18,889 bases of DNA from JBEKZQ01 sp049509675 (lineage in GTDB: Bacteria; Planctomycetota; Planctomycetia; Pirellulales; Thermoguttaceae): assembly GCA_049509675.1 (NCBI GenBank), contig JBEKZQ010000048.1, forward strand, positions 1 through 18,889. Reading direction: 5' to 3'. This document shows, one piece after another, positions 11,825 to 18,889 of this stretch. The notes beneath the pieces were generated by a model. It saw nothing but the letters and a program-made list of their open reading frames with translations, had not been told where the DNA came from and made no database searches. The stretch's first letter is position 1. Each line of letters begins with the position of its first letter. The translations under genes were made by a program, and so were the position numbers.

Positions 11825-13933
11825 ATGTCTATCGGTGTTGCACCACGAGCCGTAGCAGGACGGGGCCCGCTGGCCCGCGTGCAGGACCTTGTCTTGCCGG
11901 TGGGGATTATCGCCAGCGTCTTGGTGATCCTCGTGCGGCTGCCGCCGGCCCTGATGGATATGCTCCTCTCGGCCAACATAGCCATCGCCGTGATCATGTT
12001 GCTGACCACGGTTTACGTGCGTACACCGCTGGAATTCAGCATTTTCCCGTCGCTGTTGTTGGCTACCACTCTCTTTCGGCTGGTATTGAACGTTGCCACC
12101 ACACGATTGATCCTAACTCGGGCCGGCATTGACGGCACGCTGGCCGCGGGAGGGGTGGTCAAGACGTTCGGCGAGTTCGTCACCGGCGGGGCGACGGGCA
12201 CGGACAAGATCGTCGTCGGATTGATTATCTTTGCGATCATCGTAATCATTCAGTTCGTGGTCATTACCAAGGGCGCTACGCGGGTCAGCGAGGTGGCGGC
12301 CCGCTTCGCCTTGGACGGCATGCCCGGGCGGCAAATGGCCATCGACGCCGACCTGAATGCCGGCACCATCGACGAGCGCGAAGCGCAACGCCGCCGAAAG
12401 GAGATTACCCAACAGGCAGACTTCTTCGGCGCCATGGACGGCGCCAGCAAGTTCGTCCGCGGCGACGCAATTGCCGGCATCGTAATCACGATTATCAACA
12501 TCGTGGGCGGGCTGTTCATCGGCGTCATCGAGATGGGGCTGCGCCCCGGCCAGGCGGCATCGCTGTTTACCACCTTGACGATCGGCGATGGCCTGGTGAC
12601 GCAGGTGCCGGCCTTCCTGATCTCGCTGGCGGCCGGCTTGTTGGTCACCCGCAGCAGCACGGAAAGCGATCTGCCCGCCGAGTTCCTCAAGCAGTTGTTC
12701 TCTCGGCCCCAGGCATTGGCCGTGGCCGGCGGCTTCCTCTGTATCCTGATCTTCACCAGCCTGCCGCGCATTCCGCTGCTGCTGATCAGCAGCGGTTGCA
12801 TCGTGCTGGCGACCACCATGACGCGGAACACGGCGCGGGCGCAGGCCTCGGCGGCCAGGAAGCAGGCCGAGGCCGCCAAGCCGGCTGAGACGCGGGTGGA
12901 AGACTATCTGGCCGTCGATCCGATGGAGTTGGAAATCGGCGTGGGCCTGATCCGTCTGGCCGATCCGCGCCGCGGCGGCGATCTGCTGGACCGCATCCAA
13001 CGGGTCCGCCAGAACGTGGCCGCCGACATCGGCATCATCCTGCCCAAGGTCCGCATCCGCGACAACATGCGCCTGGAGCAGAACCAGTACCGCATCAAGG
13101 TAGCCGACATGCCGGTCGGCGAGGGAGTGGTCTTTCCGCAGCGTTTCCTGGCGATTTCCTCCGGCACGGTCTCGCGCCAGGTGCCGGGGCTGGCCACCAA
13201 AGACCCGGCCTTCGGCACACCCGCCGTATGGATCGAGCCGGGCGTGCGCGACCAGGCCGAGATGCTGGGCTACACGGTGGTCGAGCCGGGCAGCGTGATT
13301 GCCACCCACTTGACGGAAACCGTCCGCCGCCATGCTGATGAAATCCTCACGCGCGACGCCGCCAAGCACCTGGTCGACGAGTTGAAGCAGACGGCCCCGG
13401 CCGTGGTCGACGAATTGATTCCGGGCGTGATGAAACTGGCCGAGGTGCAGCAGGTCTTGCACATGCTCTTGCGCGAAGGCGTGCCGATCCGCCAACTCGG
13501 CGCCATCCTGGAAACCCTGGGCGACTATGCGCCGCGCAGCAAGGACCCGATCCTGTTGACCGAGTACGCGCGGCATCGCCTGGCAAGGGCCATTTGCACC
13601 CGCTACCGCGATGCCCGGGACCGCTTGTACGTGGCGACGCTCGATCCGGCCTTGGAAGACCGCATCCGCGGCGGCTTCGACCACAACGAACACGGCCTGT
13701 TGATCCGCATGTCGCCCACCGCCGTGGAAAGCACCTGCCGGCTCATCGCCGCCGAGGTGGAGAAGCTGGTGCTCATGAACCATCCGCCGGTGCTGTTGGT
13801 CAGTCCGCAGATTCGCGCGGCCGTGAAGCAGATGACCGGCGCGGCGATCCCGCAATTGATCGTGCTCAGTTACAACGAGATCACGCGCGACACGAAACTG
13901 GAAAGCGTGGCTATGGTATCCGACGTGAAGTAA
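11825..13933 (+). CDS. flhA: Flagellar export gate protein FlhA
   Basis: The protein has 702 residues, the normal length. ATG 11825 is preceded by a weak AAGAAACGG. Hydrophobic helices fill residues 20-140 and 215-330. The family-defining cytoplasmic loop is clear: RFALDGMPGRQMAID and ADLNAGTID (160-183), followed by GAMDGASKFVRGDA (202-215). The C-terminal cytoplasmic domain (about 350-702) includes ELEIGVGLIRLAD and RIRDNMRLEQNQYRIK. FlhA is the nonameric gate of the flagellar type III export apparatus; its C-domain receives chaperone-substrate complexes and export energy. Next to flhF and flhG it belongs to the flagellum, not to a virulence injectisome (where the homologue is SctV). It is the first gene of the cluster; flhF follows after 11 bp. 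Confidence 0.97.
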   Translation: MSIGVAPRAVAGRGPLARVQDLVLPVGIIASVLVILVRLPPALMDMLLSANIAIAVIMLLTTVYVRTPLEFSIFPSLLLATTLFRLVLNVATTRLILTRAGIDGTLAAGGVVKTFGEFVTGGATGTDKIVVGLIIFAIIVIIQFVVITKGATRVSEVAARFALDGMPGRQMAIDADLNAGTIDEREAQRRRKEITQQADFFGAMDGASKFVRGDAIAGIVITIINIVGGLFIGVIEMGLRPGQAASLFTTLTIGDGLVTQVPAFLISLAAGLLVTRSSTESDLPAEFLKQLFSRPQALAVAGGFLCILIFTSLPRIPLLLISSGCIVLATTMTRNTARAQASAARKQAEAAKPAETRVEDYLAVDPMELEIGVGLIRLADPRRGGDLLDRIQRVRQNVAADIGIILPKVRIRDNMRLEQNQYRIKVADMPVGEGVVFPQRFLAISSGTVSRQVPGLATKDPAFGTPAVWIEPGVRDQAEMLGYTVVEPGSVIATHLTETVRRHADEILTRDAAKHLVDELKQTAPAVVDELIPGVMKLAEVQQVLHMLLREGVPIRQLGAILETLGDYAPRSKDPILLTEYARHRLARAICTRYRDARDRLYVATLDPALEDRIRGGFDHNEHGLLIRMSPTAVESTCRLIAAEVEKLVLMNHPPVLLVSPQIRAAVKQMTGAAIPQLIVLSYNEITRDTKLESVAMVSDVK

Positions 13934-13944
13934 AAGGCAAACTC

Positions 13945-15102
13945 ATGGAACTGAAAACCTACCGCGCCCGAACGATGCAGGAAGCCTTGGCCATGGTGTG
14001 GCGCGAACTGGGCTCCGACGCCGCCGTGCTCCACACCCGCGAGATCCCCACGCGGCGGCTGTTTGGTTGTTTTCCCGGGCCGCGACAGATCGAAATCACG
14101 GCCTCTTGCGAAGTGAACGTGCCCAGCCGGATGCCGCAGGCCGGGCGACTGCCGGCCCAAATCGAGAAGTCGCCCTCGACGGCGCCGCCGCAGGGCAGCG
14201 TGCCCCCCTCGATGCAAACCCAGATCGATGAATTGCAGAACATGGTCAAGCAGTTGTGCCGCCGCGGGCGCCCGGGCCATCGCGAAGACCTGCCCGAGGA
14301 ACTCTTTCGCTTGTTCACCGACCTGCTGGACTCCGATCTGGGCGAGGACCTGGCGCGGGAACTGGTCGAGCGGATCCGCAGCGAATCGCGGGGCAGCCGA
14401 TTGACCGACCTGGTGCTGGCCAAGGCCCGCATCGCGCGGATGATCGAAGCGGAAATCGCCGTGGCCGGCCCGATCCAGGTCACGCCCGGCCATTGCCGGC
14501 TCGCGGCGCTGGTGGGTCCGACGGGCGTGGGCAAGACCACGACCATCGCCAAGCTGGCCGCCCATTACCGCCTGCGGGAAAAACGCCGCGTGGGACTGAT
14601 CACCGTCGACACCTACCGCATCGCCGCCGTGGAACAATTGCGGACCTACGCCGACATCATCGATCTGCCCATGCAGGTCGTGTCGACGCCGCGGGAAATG
14701 CGCGAAGCCGTGCGGCGCATGGACAGTCTGGACCTCGTGCTCCTGGACACCGCCGGCCGCAGCCCCAAGGACGAAGTCCGCATCCAGGAACTCAAGGCCT
14801 TCCTCAGCGAGGCCGACGCCGACGAAGTACACCTCGTGCTGAGCAGCGTGACCGGGGCCCGCCCCCTGGAGCAAACCGCCGAACGGTTCGCGGCCGTGGG
14901 CACCACCGCCCTGATCCTCACCAAGTTGGACGAGGCCACGGGGCTGGGAAACATTCTCCCCTTGGTCCGCTCCGCCGGATTGCCGCTCAGCTACTTGACC
15001 AACGGCCAGAATGTGCCGGACGACATCGAAACGGCCGACGCCCGCCGCCTGGCGCAACTCATTCTAGGCGCCCCGCCCTCGGCCGATCGCGATGCCGCGT
15101 GA
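13945..15102 (+). CDS. flhF: SRP-family GTPase FlhF
   Basis: The protein has 385 residues. ATG 13945 is preceded by AAAAGG, 11 bp after the flhA stop. The N-terminal B domain (MELKTYRARTMQEALAMV) is typical, followed by a Pro/Ser-rich linker (60-92), a helical N domain (about 110-180) and the GTPase G domain. G-domain motifs are GPTGVGKTTT (191-200), DTYRIAAVEQL (222-232), LLDTAGRSPKD (266-276) and TKLDE (326-330). FlhF recruits early flagellar components and sets where the flagellum is built, together with FlhG, which stimulates its GTPase. All GTPase motifs look intact. The TGA at 15100-15102 overlaps a GTG that could start flhG. Confidence 0.96.
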   Translation: MELKTYRARTMQEALAMVWRELGSDAAVLHTREIPTRRLFGCFPGPRQIEITASCEVNVPSRMPQAGRLPAQIEKSPSTAPPQGSVPPSMQTQIDELQNMVKQLCRRGRPGHREDLPEELFRLFTDLLDSDLGEDLARELVERIRSESRGSRLTDLVLAKARIARMIEAEIAVAGPIQVTPGHCRLAALVGPTGVGKTTTIAKLAAHYRLREKRRVGLITVDTYRIAAVEQLRTYADIIDLPMQVVSTPREMREAVRRMDSLDLVLLDTAGRSPKDEVRIQELKAFLSEADADEVHLVLSSVTGARPLEQTAERFAAVGTTALILTKLDEATGLGNILPLVRSAGLPLSYLTNGQNVPDDIETADARRLAQLILGAPPSADRDAA

Positions 15103-15146
15103 GGTTCGATGATCGACGCCTTGTTTTTCCCGTGCGAAGCAGTGCC

Positions 15147-16031
15147 GTGACAGTGCAACACCTCCAATACGACCAAGCCAACGACCTGCGCCAACTGGTC
15201 AGGCAATCGACGGCGCCGGACTCCTCGACGCCGGCGCGGCTGATCGTGGTCGCCGCCGGCAAGGGCGGCGTGGGCACGACCACCATCGCCACGAATCTGG
15301 CCCTGGCCCTGGCCCGGCACCGGCGGCGCTGCCTGCTGGTCGACGCCAGCGGCGGCAACGACGGCGCCTTGCTCCTGGGCCTACAGCCCCGCCGCGGCCT
15401 GTTGGACGTTCTCAGCGGCCGACTCCGCGCCATCGACGCCCCGCAGCGCGCTATCGGTGACTTGGCGTTCCTGGCCGGCAGCGGCGAACTCCAGACCGTC
15501 GCCGCCTACGCGCCGGCGGCCGTCGATCATTTGCTGGCCGAATTGCGGACCCTGGCCCCCCACACCGACTTCATGGTGCTGGACGCCGGAAACTCGGCCG
15601 GCCCCGGCATGGAGCGGTTCTTCCAGGCCGCCGACGTGCTGCTGCTGGTCACCACCACCGATACCACCGCTGTCATGAATACCTATGCCGCGATCAAATC
15701 ATTGCTGGGATCGCCGCAACGGCTCCCCTCTCCTGCGTGCCGAAACGGCACGAGTGCGAGAGAGGGAACCTCGAATCCCCACGCTCCGATCGTACATCTG
15801 GTGGTGAACCGGGCTCTGGGGCGGGCGGCCGCCCAAGACGTGTTCCGCCGGTTAGCCAAGACCTGCTGGCGCTTCCTGGCCATCCGGTTGCAAGATGCCG
15901 GGCACGTGCCGGCCGATCCGCGGGTGCCGGCGGCCCCTGGGCCGTGCGTCCTGGCCGCACCGCGTAGTAAGGCCGCCCGACACATTGTGAGTCTGTCCGT
16001 AAGATTGACGGAAATCCAAAAGGCTGCGTAG
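15147..16031 (+). CDS. flhG: MinD-like ATPase FlhG with an in-frame repeat insertion
   Basis: About 294 residues from GTG 15147, chosen because the DQANDLRQLV block (9-18), the usual FlhF-activating N-terminus, follows closely. GTG 15099, overlapping the flhF stop, and GTG 15153 are alternatives; none has a strong ribosome binding site. The deviant Walker A is GKGGVGTTT (38-46): the signature first Lys (39) is present but the P-loop Lys is replaced by Thr. LLVDASGGNDGALLLGL (63-79) and DFMVLDAGN (141-149) correspond to the A' and B regions. Residues about 190-213 come from a repeat element between AIKSLLG and IVHLVVNR. FlhG controls flagellar number by acting on FlhF. Operon order and homology make the call firm; ATPase competence is uncertain. 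Confidence 0.88.
   Translation: MTVQHLQYDQANDLRQLVRQSTAPDSSTPARLIVVAAGKGGVGTTTIATNLALALARHRRRCLLVDASGGNDGALLLGLQPRRGLLDVLSGRLRAIDAPQRAIGDLAFLAGSGELQTVAAYAPAAVDHLLAELRTLAPHTDFMVLDAGNSAGPGMERFFQAADVLLLVTTTDTTAVMNTYAAIKSLLGSPQRLPSPACRNGTSAREGTSNPHAPIVHLVVNRALGRAAAQDVFRRLAKTCWRFLAIRLQDAGHVPADPRVPAAPGPCVLAAPRSKAARHIVSLSVRLTEIQKAA
15726..15766. repeat. CCCTCTC hairpin element inside flhG
   Basis: CCCTCTC and GAGAGGG enclose an inner perfect stem GTGCCG-AAA-CGGCAC (15737-15751). It resembles the hairpin family at 843-870 and 8269-8304 in its CCCTCTC ends, but the centre is different. It is translated in frame as part of FlhG (about residues 194-207). Confidence 0.6.
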
Positions 16032-16141
16032 AATCCCCAAAACCATCCCCAAACAACAAGGTACCAAGAAGAACTCAACCCAGGTCCGTTTATAACCGAT
16101 ATAACGAGAATACCGTCGGTAGACGGCGTGCTGTTAAACTA

Positions 16142-16189
16142 GACCGGTTACGTGAAGTTTTTGGTGTGAAGCATGACTTCACGCCGGTC
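16142..16189 (+). promoter_or_regulatory. Alternative-stem structure upstream of the small membrane protein gene
   Basis: CTTCACG (16177-16183) can pair with CGTGAAG (16151-16157), extended by GACCGG/CCGGTC (16142-16147 and 16184-16189), to give a 13-bp bulged stem. It can instead pair with the nearer GGTGTGAAG (16163-16171) to give a 9-bp hairpin. The two folds exclude each other. It could be an RNA switch, a nested operator or chance in dyad-rich DNA. The rest of 16032-16141 shows nothing else. Confidence 0.35.
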
Positions 16190-16220
16190 CGGCAATGGCG
16201 CCTGCCCCTCCCTTGTGTGA

Positions 16221-16248
16221 GGTTTGGATCGTTTCAAACCGAGCAAAG
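16221..16248 (+). promoter_or_regulatory. 28-bp motif shared with 11758-11785, upstream of the small membrane protein gene
   Basis: Second copy of the motif, 24 of 28 identical, ending 25 nt before the GTG start at 16274. Here the dyad is perfect: GGTTTG (16221-16226) and CAAACC (16235-16240) around an 8-nt loop. Confidence 0.5.
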
Positions 16249-16273
16249 CAAGAAGCGATCAAGGGACGCAATC

Positions 16274-16540
16274 GTGGCTCGAATATACGCCGGTGTTCTC
16301 GGCCCCCTGGCCTTTATAACTTGTCTTGCACGCGGGCTCGTCGCCGGTGGCGGCGGCGACTCGCTGTTGGCCAACGCCTGGTACAGCCTGCTGGCCTTCT
16401 CGGCCTTGGGCTGCCTGATCGGTTGGATCGCCCAACGAACCGTCGATGAGTCCGTGGGCAGCCGGATCGCTGCTGAACTGGCCAGCCAAAACCAACAGCA
16501 AAACCAAAAGGTCCCGGCGGGGACTGCCGGAAACAAGTAA
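16274..16540 (+). CDS. Small two-helix membrane protein in the flagellar cluster
   Basis: The protein has 88 residues. GTG 16274 is preferred, with AAGGGA about 8 nt upstream. An in-frame ATG at 16166 would add 36 residues but has no ribosome binding site and lies inside the hairpin at 16163-16185. Two hydrophobic segments (about 5-24 and 31-53) are separated by a Gly-rich turn (GGGGDS), and a hydrophilic Gln/Asn-rich tail (SQNQQQNQK) ends the protein. I do not recognise the family. Lying between flhG and the sigma factor gene, it is probably flagellum-associated, perhaps an inner-membrane or assembly factor; this is from position only. Confidence 0.65.
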   Translation: MARIYAGVLGPLAFITCLARGLVAGGGGDSLLANAWYSLLAFSALGCLIGWIAQRTVDESVGSRIAAELASQNQQQNQKVPAGTAGNK

Positions 16541-16582
16541 CAGATGGATCGCGGAAAGGGATTTTGAGTTAGGAGTTAGGAT

Positions 16583-16706
<124 letters not shown>

Positions 16707-16762
16707 CTTCTAGCTCCTGACTCCTCCCGATCCCTGAATAAGACACAATCACGGAGGAACAT

Positions 16763-17548
16763 ATGGCCACCACAACTCTCGCCCCGGAAGACGTCGAGCA
16801 ACTGTGGATCGAATTCAAGCGCGATCTATCGAATCAGGAACTTCGCAATCGACTGGTCGAGATGTACCTGCCGTTGGTCAAATACAACGGCGAGCGGATC
16901 TGGGCCCGGCTGCCGGAAGGCGTCGAGTTGGACGACCTGGTGTCGGCGGGCGTTTTCGGCCTGATGGACGCCATCGACGCCTTCGATCTGTCGCGGGGCG
17001 TGAAGTTCGAGACCTACTGCGTGCCGCGCATCCGCGGCGCCATGCTCGACGAGCTCCGCACCATGGACTGGGTGCCGCGACTGGTCCGCTCCAAGGCCAG
17101 CAAGCTCAACGAGGCCATGAAGAACCTTGAAGCCCGCCTGGGCCGCCAACCCAACGAGAACGAGCTGGCCGCGGAACTGCAAATCTCCGTGCCCGAATTG
17201 GAAAAAATGATCCTCGACGCCAATGCCGTCAACCTCATTAGTCTGAATAAGAAGTGGTACGAGACCGACAGCTACAAGGACGTCCGCGAAATCGACATCC
17301 TGGAGGACAAGAAGGGCGAGGACCCCACCCGGCGCATCCAGAAGAACGACCTGATGCGGCTGGTGACCAAGGGTTTGAATCGCAACGAGCGGCTGATCAT
17401 CATCCTCTATTACTATGAAGAGCTGACGATGAAGGAGATCGGCGCCACGCTCGATCTTTCCGAAAGCCGCGTCAGCCAGATGCACAGTTCCATCGTGCAG
17501 CGGTTGCAGAACCAGTTGTCGCGCCGTCGCCCCGAGTTCGGGTCGTGA
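16763..17548 (+). CDS. fliA: FliA/WhiG-type sigma28 factor
   Basis: The protein has 261 residues; ATG 16763 has a strong GGAGGAA ribosome binding site. Region 2 spans about 56-105 (DDLVSAGVFGLMDAIDAFD, then FETYCVPRIRGAMLDELR), with RTMDWVPRLVRS at the 2.4/3.0 boundary typical of FliA/WhiG. Region 3 includes KLNEAMKNLEARLGRQP (114-130). Region 4 (about 195-255) ends in LTMKEIGATLDLSESRVSQMHS, the helix-turn-helix that reads the -35 element. Region 1.1 is absent, as in sigma28. In flagellar systems it transcribes late genes after hook completion, usually restrained by FlgM, which is not visible here. Placement after flhA-flhF-flhG matches the classic bacterial gene order. Confidence 0.96.
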   Translation: MATTTLAPEDVEQLWIEFKRDLSNQELRNRLVEMYLPLVKYNGERIWARLPEGVELDDLVSAGVFGLMDAIDAFDLSRGVKFETYCVPRIRGAMLDELRTMDWVPRLVRSKASKLNEAMKNLEARLGRQPNENELAAELQISVPELEKMILDANAVNLISLNKKWYETDSYKDVREIDILEDKKGEDPTRRIQKNDLMRLVTKGLNRNERLIIILYYYEELTMKEIGATLDLSESRVSQMHSSIVQRLQNQLSRRRPEFGS

Positions 17549-17629
17549 AAGCGGGAAGTTTTCAGTTTTCAGTGTTCAGTCTCGAACCCATGCTGAGAAC
17601 TGGCCATCTTCTCCGCGTGGCTTGACGTC

Positions 17630-17815
17630 GGGTGCCACTGGCTCCGCCAGTGTTCTTTCGGAGGGCTCCTGCGGCGAGCAGCGGCACGCGAGGGAGGTCA
17701 ACCGCCGACGGCTGTTCCGCGCGGGTGCCACTGGCTTTGCCAGTGTTCTTTCGGAGGGCTCTTGCGGCGAGCAGTGGCACGCGAGGGGGGTCAACCGCCG
17801 ACGGCTGTTCCGCCC
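17630..17815 (+). repeat. Tandem pair of 93-bp GGGTGCCAC-family units (copies E and F)
   Basis: Two adjacent copies (17630-17722 and 17723-17815) are nearly identical. Each starts GGGTGCCACTGGC and carries the CTTTCGGAGGGCTC and GGTCAACCGCCGACGGCTG blocks that relate to the left half of copy A. The right half and terminal GTGGCACCC are missing. About 30 bp of further family sequence follow. Upstream, 17558-17580 holds a short TTTTCAG/TTCAG direct repeat. No gene is credible in 17549-17890. Confidence 0.75.
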
Positions 17816-17899
17816 TGCGATTACGCTCCATGTTCGCCGACAAACGACGCGCGCACGAACATCAGGTAGAGTCGAGAGGTGGCGCGGTGGTTTAGGCTT

Positions 17900-18612
17900 C
17901 GACATATTCTGTTTCGGGGTTTCCCCGTCTGTGTCTCACGAGTCGCATGCCGTGCTCCGTTTCCACCTCCCGCTCATCGAACCGGACAGGCGGATTTCCC
18001 GCATCCGGCTCTCCGACGCGCTTCACCGTCAAGCCCACGACCATGCCTTGCGGCACGGTCTTCGCCTGACCGTAGAGTCGCTTCCGGGACGCTCGGGTTC
18101 TTTTGTGTTGCTAGGCCGAAGCCAATCGCAATCCCTTTGTCCCTTCCACCAACGCGCGCGAAGTGAGGCCCCTTGGCTCCACCGGCATTACCCCGTTTCA
18201 ACGCTACTACGGGCCTCTCCGCCACCGATGCGACCGGACCTGACCCTCGCGGGCTGTCCGTTGCGGCTGCCGCCGCTGTCGCCTTCGGTTTCCCGTGCTT
18301 GATGCGCATTCCCTCGATACATGCTGTCGTCTCTACCCCGGTGGATTTGCAAAAGTACAATTGTCGCTGTCTTCCTTTTGCAACGCTGGCCTTCCCCATC
18401 TGACCGGCAGGTCGGCTTCCACATTGTTAGTTTCGGGGCCTCATCGAACATTCACTTGCGTTACGGCCTGTATCTTCGCGGGATCACCTGGTGACCCTTT
18501 CCATCGAAGGCCTCGACGGATTCGTTACCTCCTCCGCCGCTTCGATTGCTACTGGGCAAGCGACCCTTCCCAGGCGGGACTTTCACCCGCTGAAACACAC
18601 ACTCGCTCACGG
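17900..18612 (-). mobile_element. Group II intron remnant with internally deleted maturase
   Basis: On the minus strand the stretch begins near GTGAGCGAGTGTGTG (about 18610), followed by GGTGAAAGTCCCGCC, as in the 5' domain of bacterial group II introns. A degraded reading frame near 18225-18160 encodes VAERPVVALKRGNAGGAKGP, close to the N-terminus of planctomycete intron maturases. The next short stretch (RLYGQAK) resembles the following segment. After that the reverse transcriptase palm and maturase X domain are missing, and the sequence passes to domain V at 17979-18011. Ends are approximate. It is probably immobile on its own; it could be a deletion remnant or an ORF-less intron served in trans. 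Confidence 0.65.
17979..18011 (-). ncRNA. Group II intron domain V
   Basis: On the minus strand GAGCCGGATGCGGG, AAAT, CCGCCTGTCCGGTTC folds as a 33-nt hairpin with the invariant outer GAGCCGG/CCGGTTC stem and a GNRA-like tip. This is the catalytic domain V pattern, followed by GATGAGCGGGAGG as in many related introns. Confidence 0.75.
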
Positions 18613-18626
18613 CGCATGGTCAGACT

Positions 18627-18839
18627 TTAACTGCTAACTGAAATCATCTGCGGGTATAACTGCGCGACGACGTCGGCGAAGGCGTAGAGCATGGTTGCCG
18701 CCGAAGACACGCCGTCGGCGAGTTGGCCGGGGAACCGCTGACGATCGTCACTGGTCCAAAAAACCTACTGCCGCCCGTTACCGCGGCTGGTGACGTGGTA
18801 CAGCGCGTCGGGGAAGTCAATGCGTGGAGGTCGTGCCAT
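18627..18839 (-). pseudogene. Broken REP-associated tyrosine transposase (RAYT, Y1/IS200-like) fragment
   Basis: From ATG 18839 the minus strand reads MARPPRIDFPDALYHVTSRG then NGRQ. The YHVTSRGN block is the N-terminal hallmark of the Y1_Tnp/TnpA_REP family. A TAG stop follows codon 24. The frame continues as VFWTSDDRQRFPGQLADGV, again family-like, then diverges and ends in TAA at 18627-18629. The HUH histidines and catalytic Tyr region are missing, as is about two thirds of the usual length. It is inactive. The group II intron remnant begins just beyond its broken end. Confidence 0.8.
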
Positions 18840-18889
18840 GATCCCAATACGATATCAGACGCCATGCCGCCTGTCAAGGCCAGTTAGCT

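Noticed and set aside
12113..13855. A 580-codon open frame antisense to flhA
   Set aside because: It is His/Gln/Arg-rich without any domain, lies opposite a clearly conserved gene, and is the usual effect of high GC at third codon positions.
14256..15146. A long upstream extension of the flhG frame overlapping flhF
   Set aside because: The sequence is Arg/Gly/Pro-rich out-of-frame flhF; FlhG homologues start near the DQANDLRQLV block.
17630..17815. The tandem 93-bp repeats as a CRISPR array
   Set aside because: There are only two adjacent copies without spacers, the unit is too long, and it belongs to a dispersed repeat family.

Overview
This window looks like GC-rich chromosomal DNA from a planctomycete, probably of the Pirellula type. 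The evidence is a ThuA-domain exported protein, a membrane-tethered formylglycine-generating-enzyme (FGE) domain protein, a sulfotransferase, a flagellar flhA-flhF-flhG-sigma28 cluster, P-loop ATPases with unusual Walker A motifs, and many short dispersed palindromic repeats. The assignment rests on gene families and repeat style, not on a phylogenetic marker.

Layout. Positions 1-544 (minus) hold the N-terminal part of an FGE-domain membrane protein that runs off the left edge. Positions 847-2742 (minus) hold the most interesting unit: a sigma70-like promoter, a cobalamin riboswitch, an antiterminator and intrinsic terminator pair, a 38-residue peptide gene, and an overlapping radical SAM/SPASM gene. 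I read this as a vitamin B12-controlled peptide-modification (RiPP) locus of the CbpA/CbpB type. Positions 2825-3336 are mobile-repeat DNA. An SDR oxidoreductase (3391-4122, plus) and a transaldolase (4212-5294, minus) follow. Positions 5449-6253 (minus) encode a small protein overlapping an AbiEii-like nucleotidyltransferase, which resembles a toxin-antitoxin pair. Positions 6505-9378 (minus) form a three-gene operon: a membrane protein, a ParA/CpsD-like ATPase and an ExeA-like AAA+ ATPase, probably serving cell-envelope export or polysaccharide assembly. ThuA (9599-10357, plus) and a sulfotransferase (10372-11565, minus) converge.

Positions 11825-17548 (plus) are a flagellar biogenesis and regulation cluster: flhA, flhF, flhG, a small two-helix membrane protein and a FliA/WhiG sigma factor. 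FlhA forms the export gate, FlhF and FlhG set flagellar position and number, and the sigma factor would drive late genes. A near-identical 28-bp motif lies upstream of both flhA and the small membrane protein. Positions 17549-18889 are gene-poor: a tandem repeat, a group II intron remnant on the minus strand, and a broken REP-associated (Y1) transposase.

A theme across the window is invasion by small palindromic elements. Several lie inside coding sequence without breaking the frame: in the ParA-like gene twice, in flhG, and at the stop codon of the radical SAM gene.
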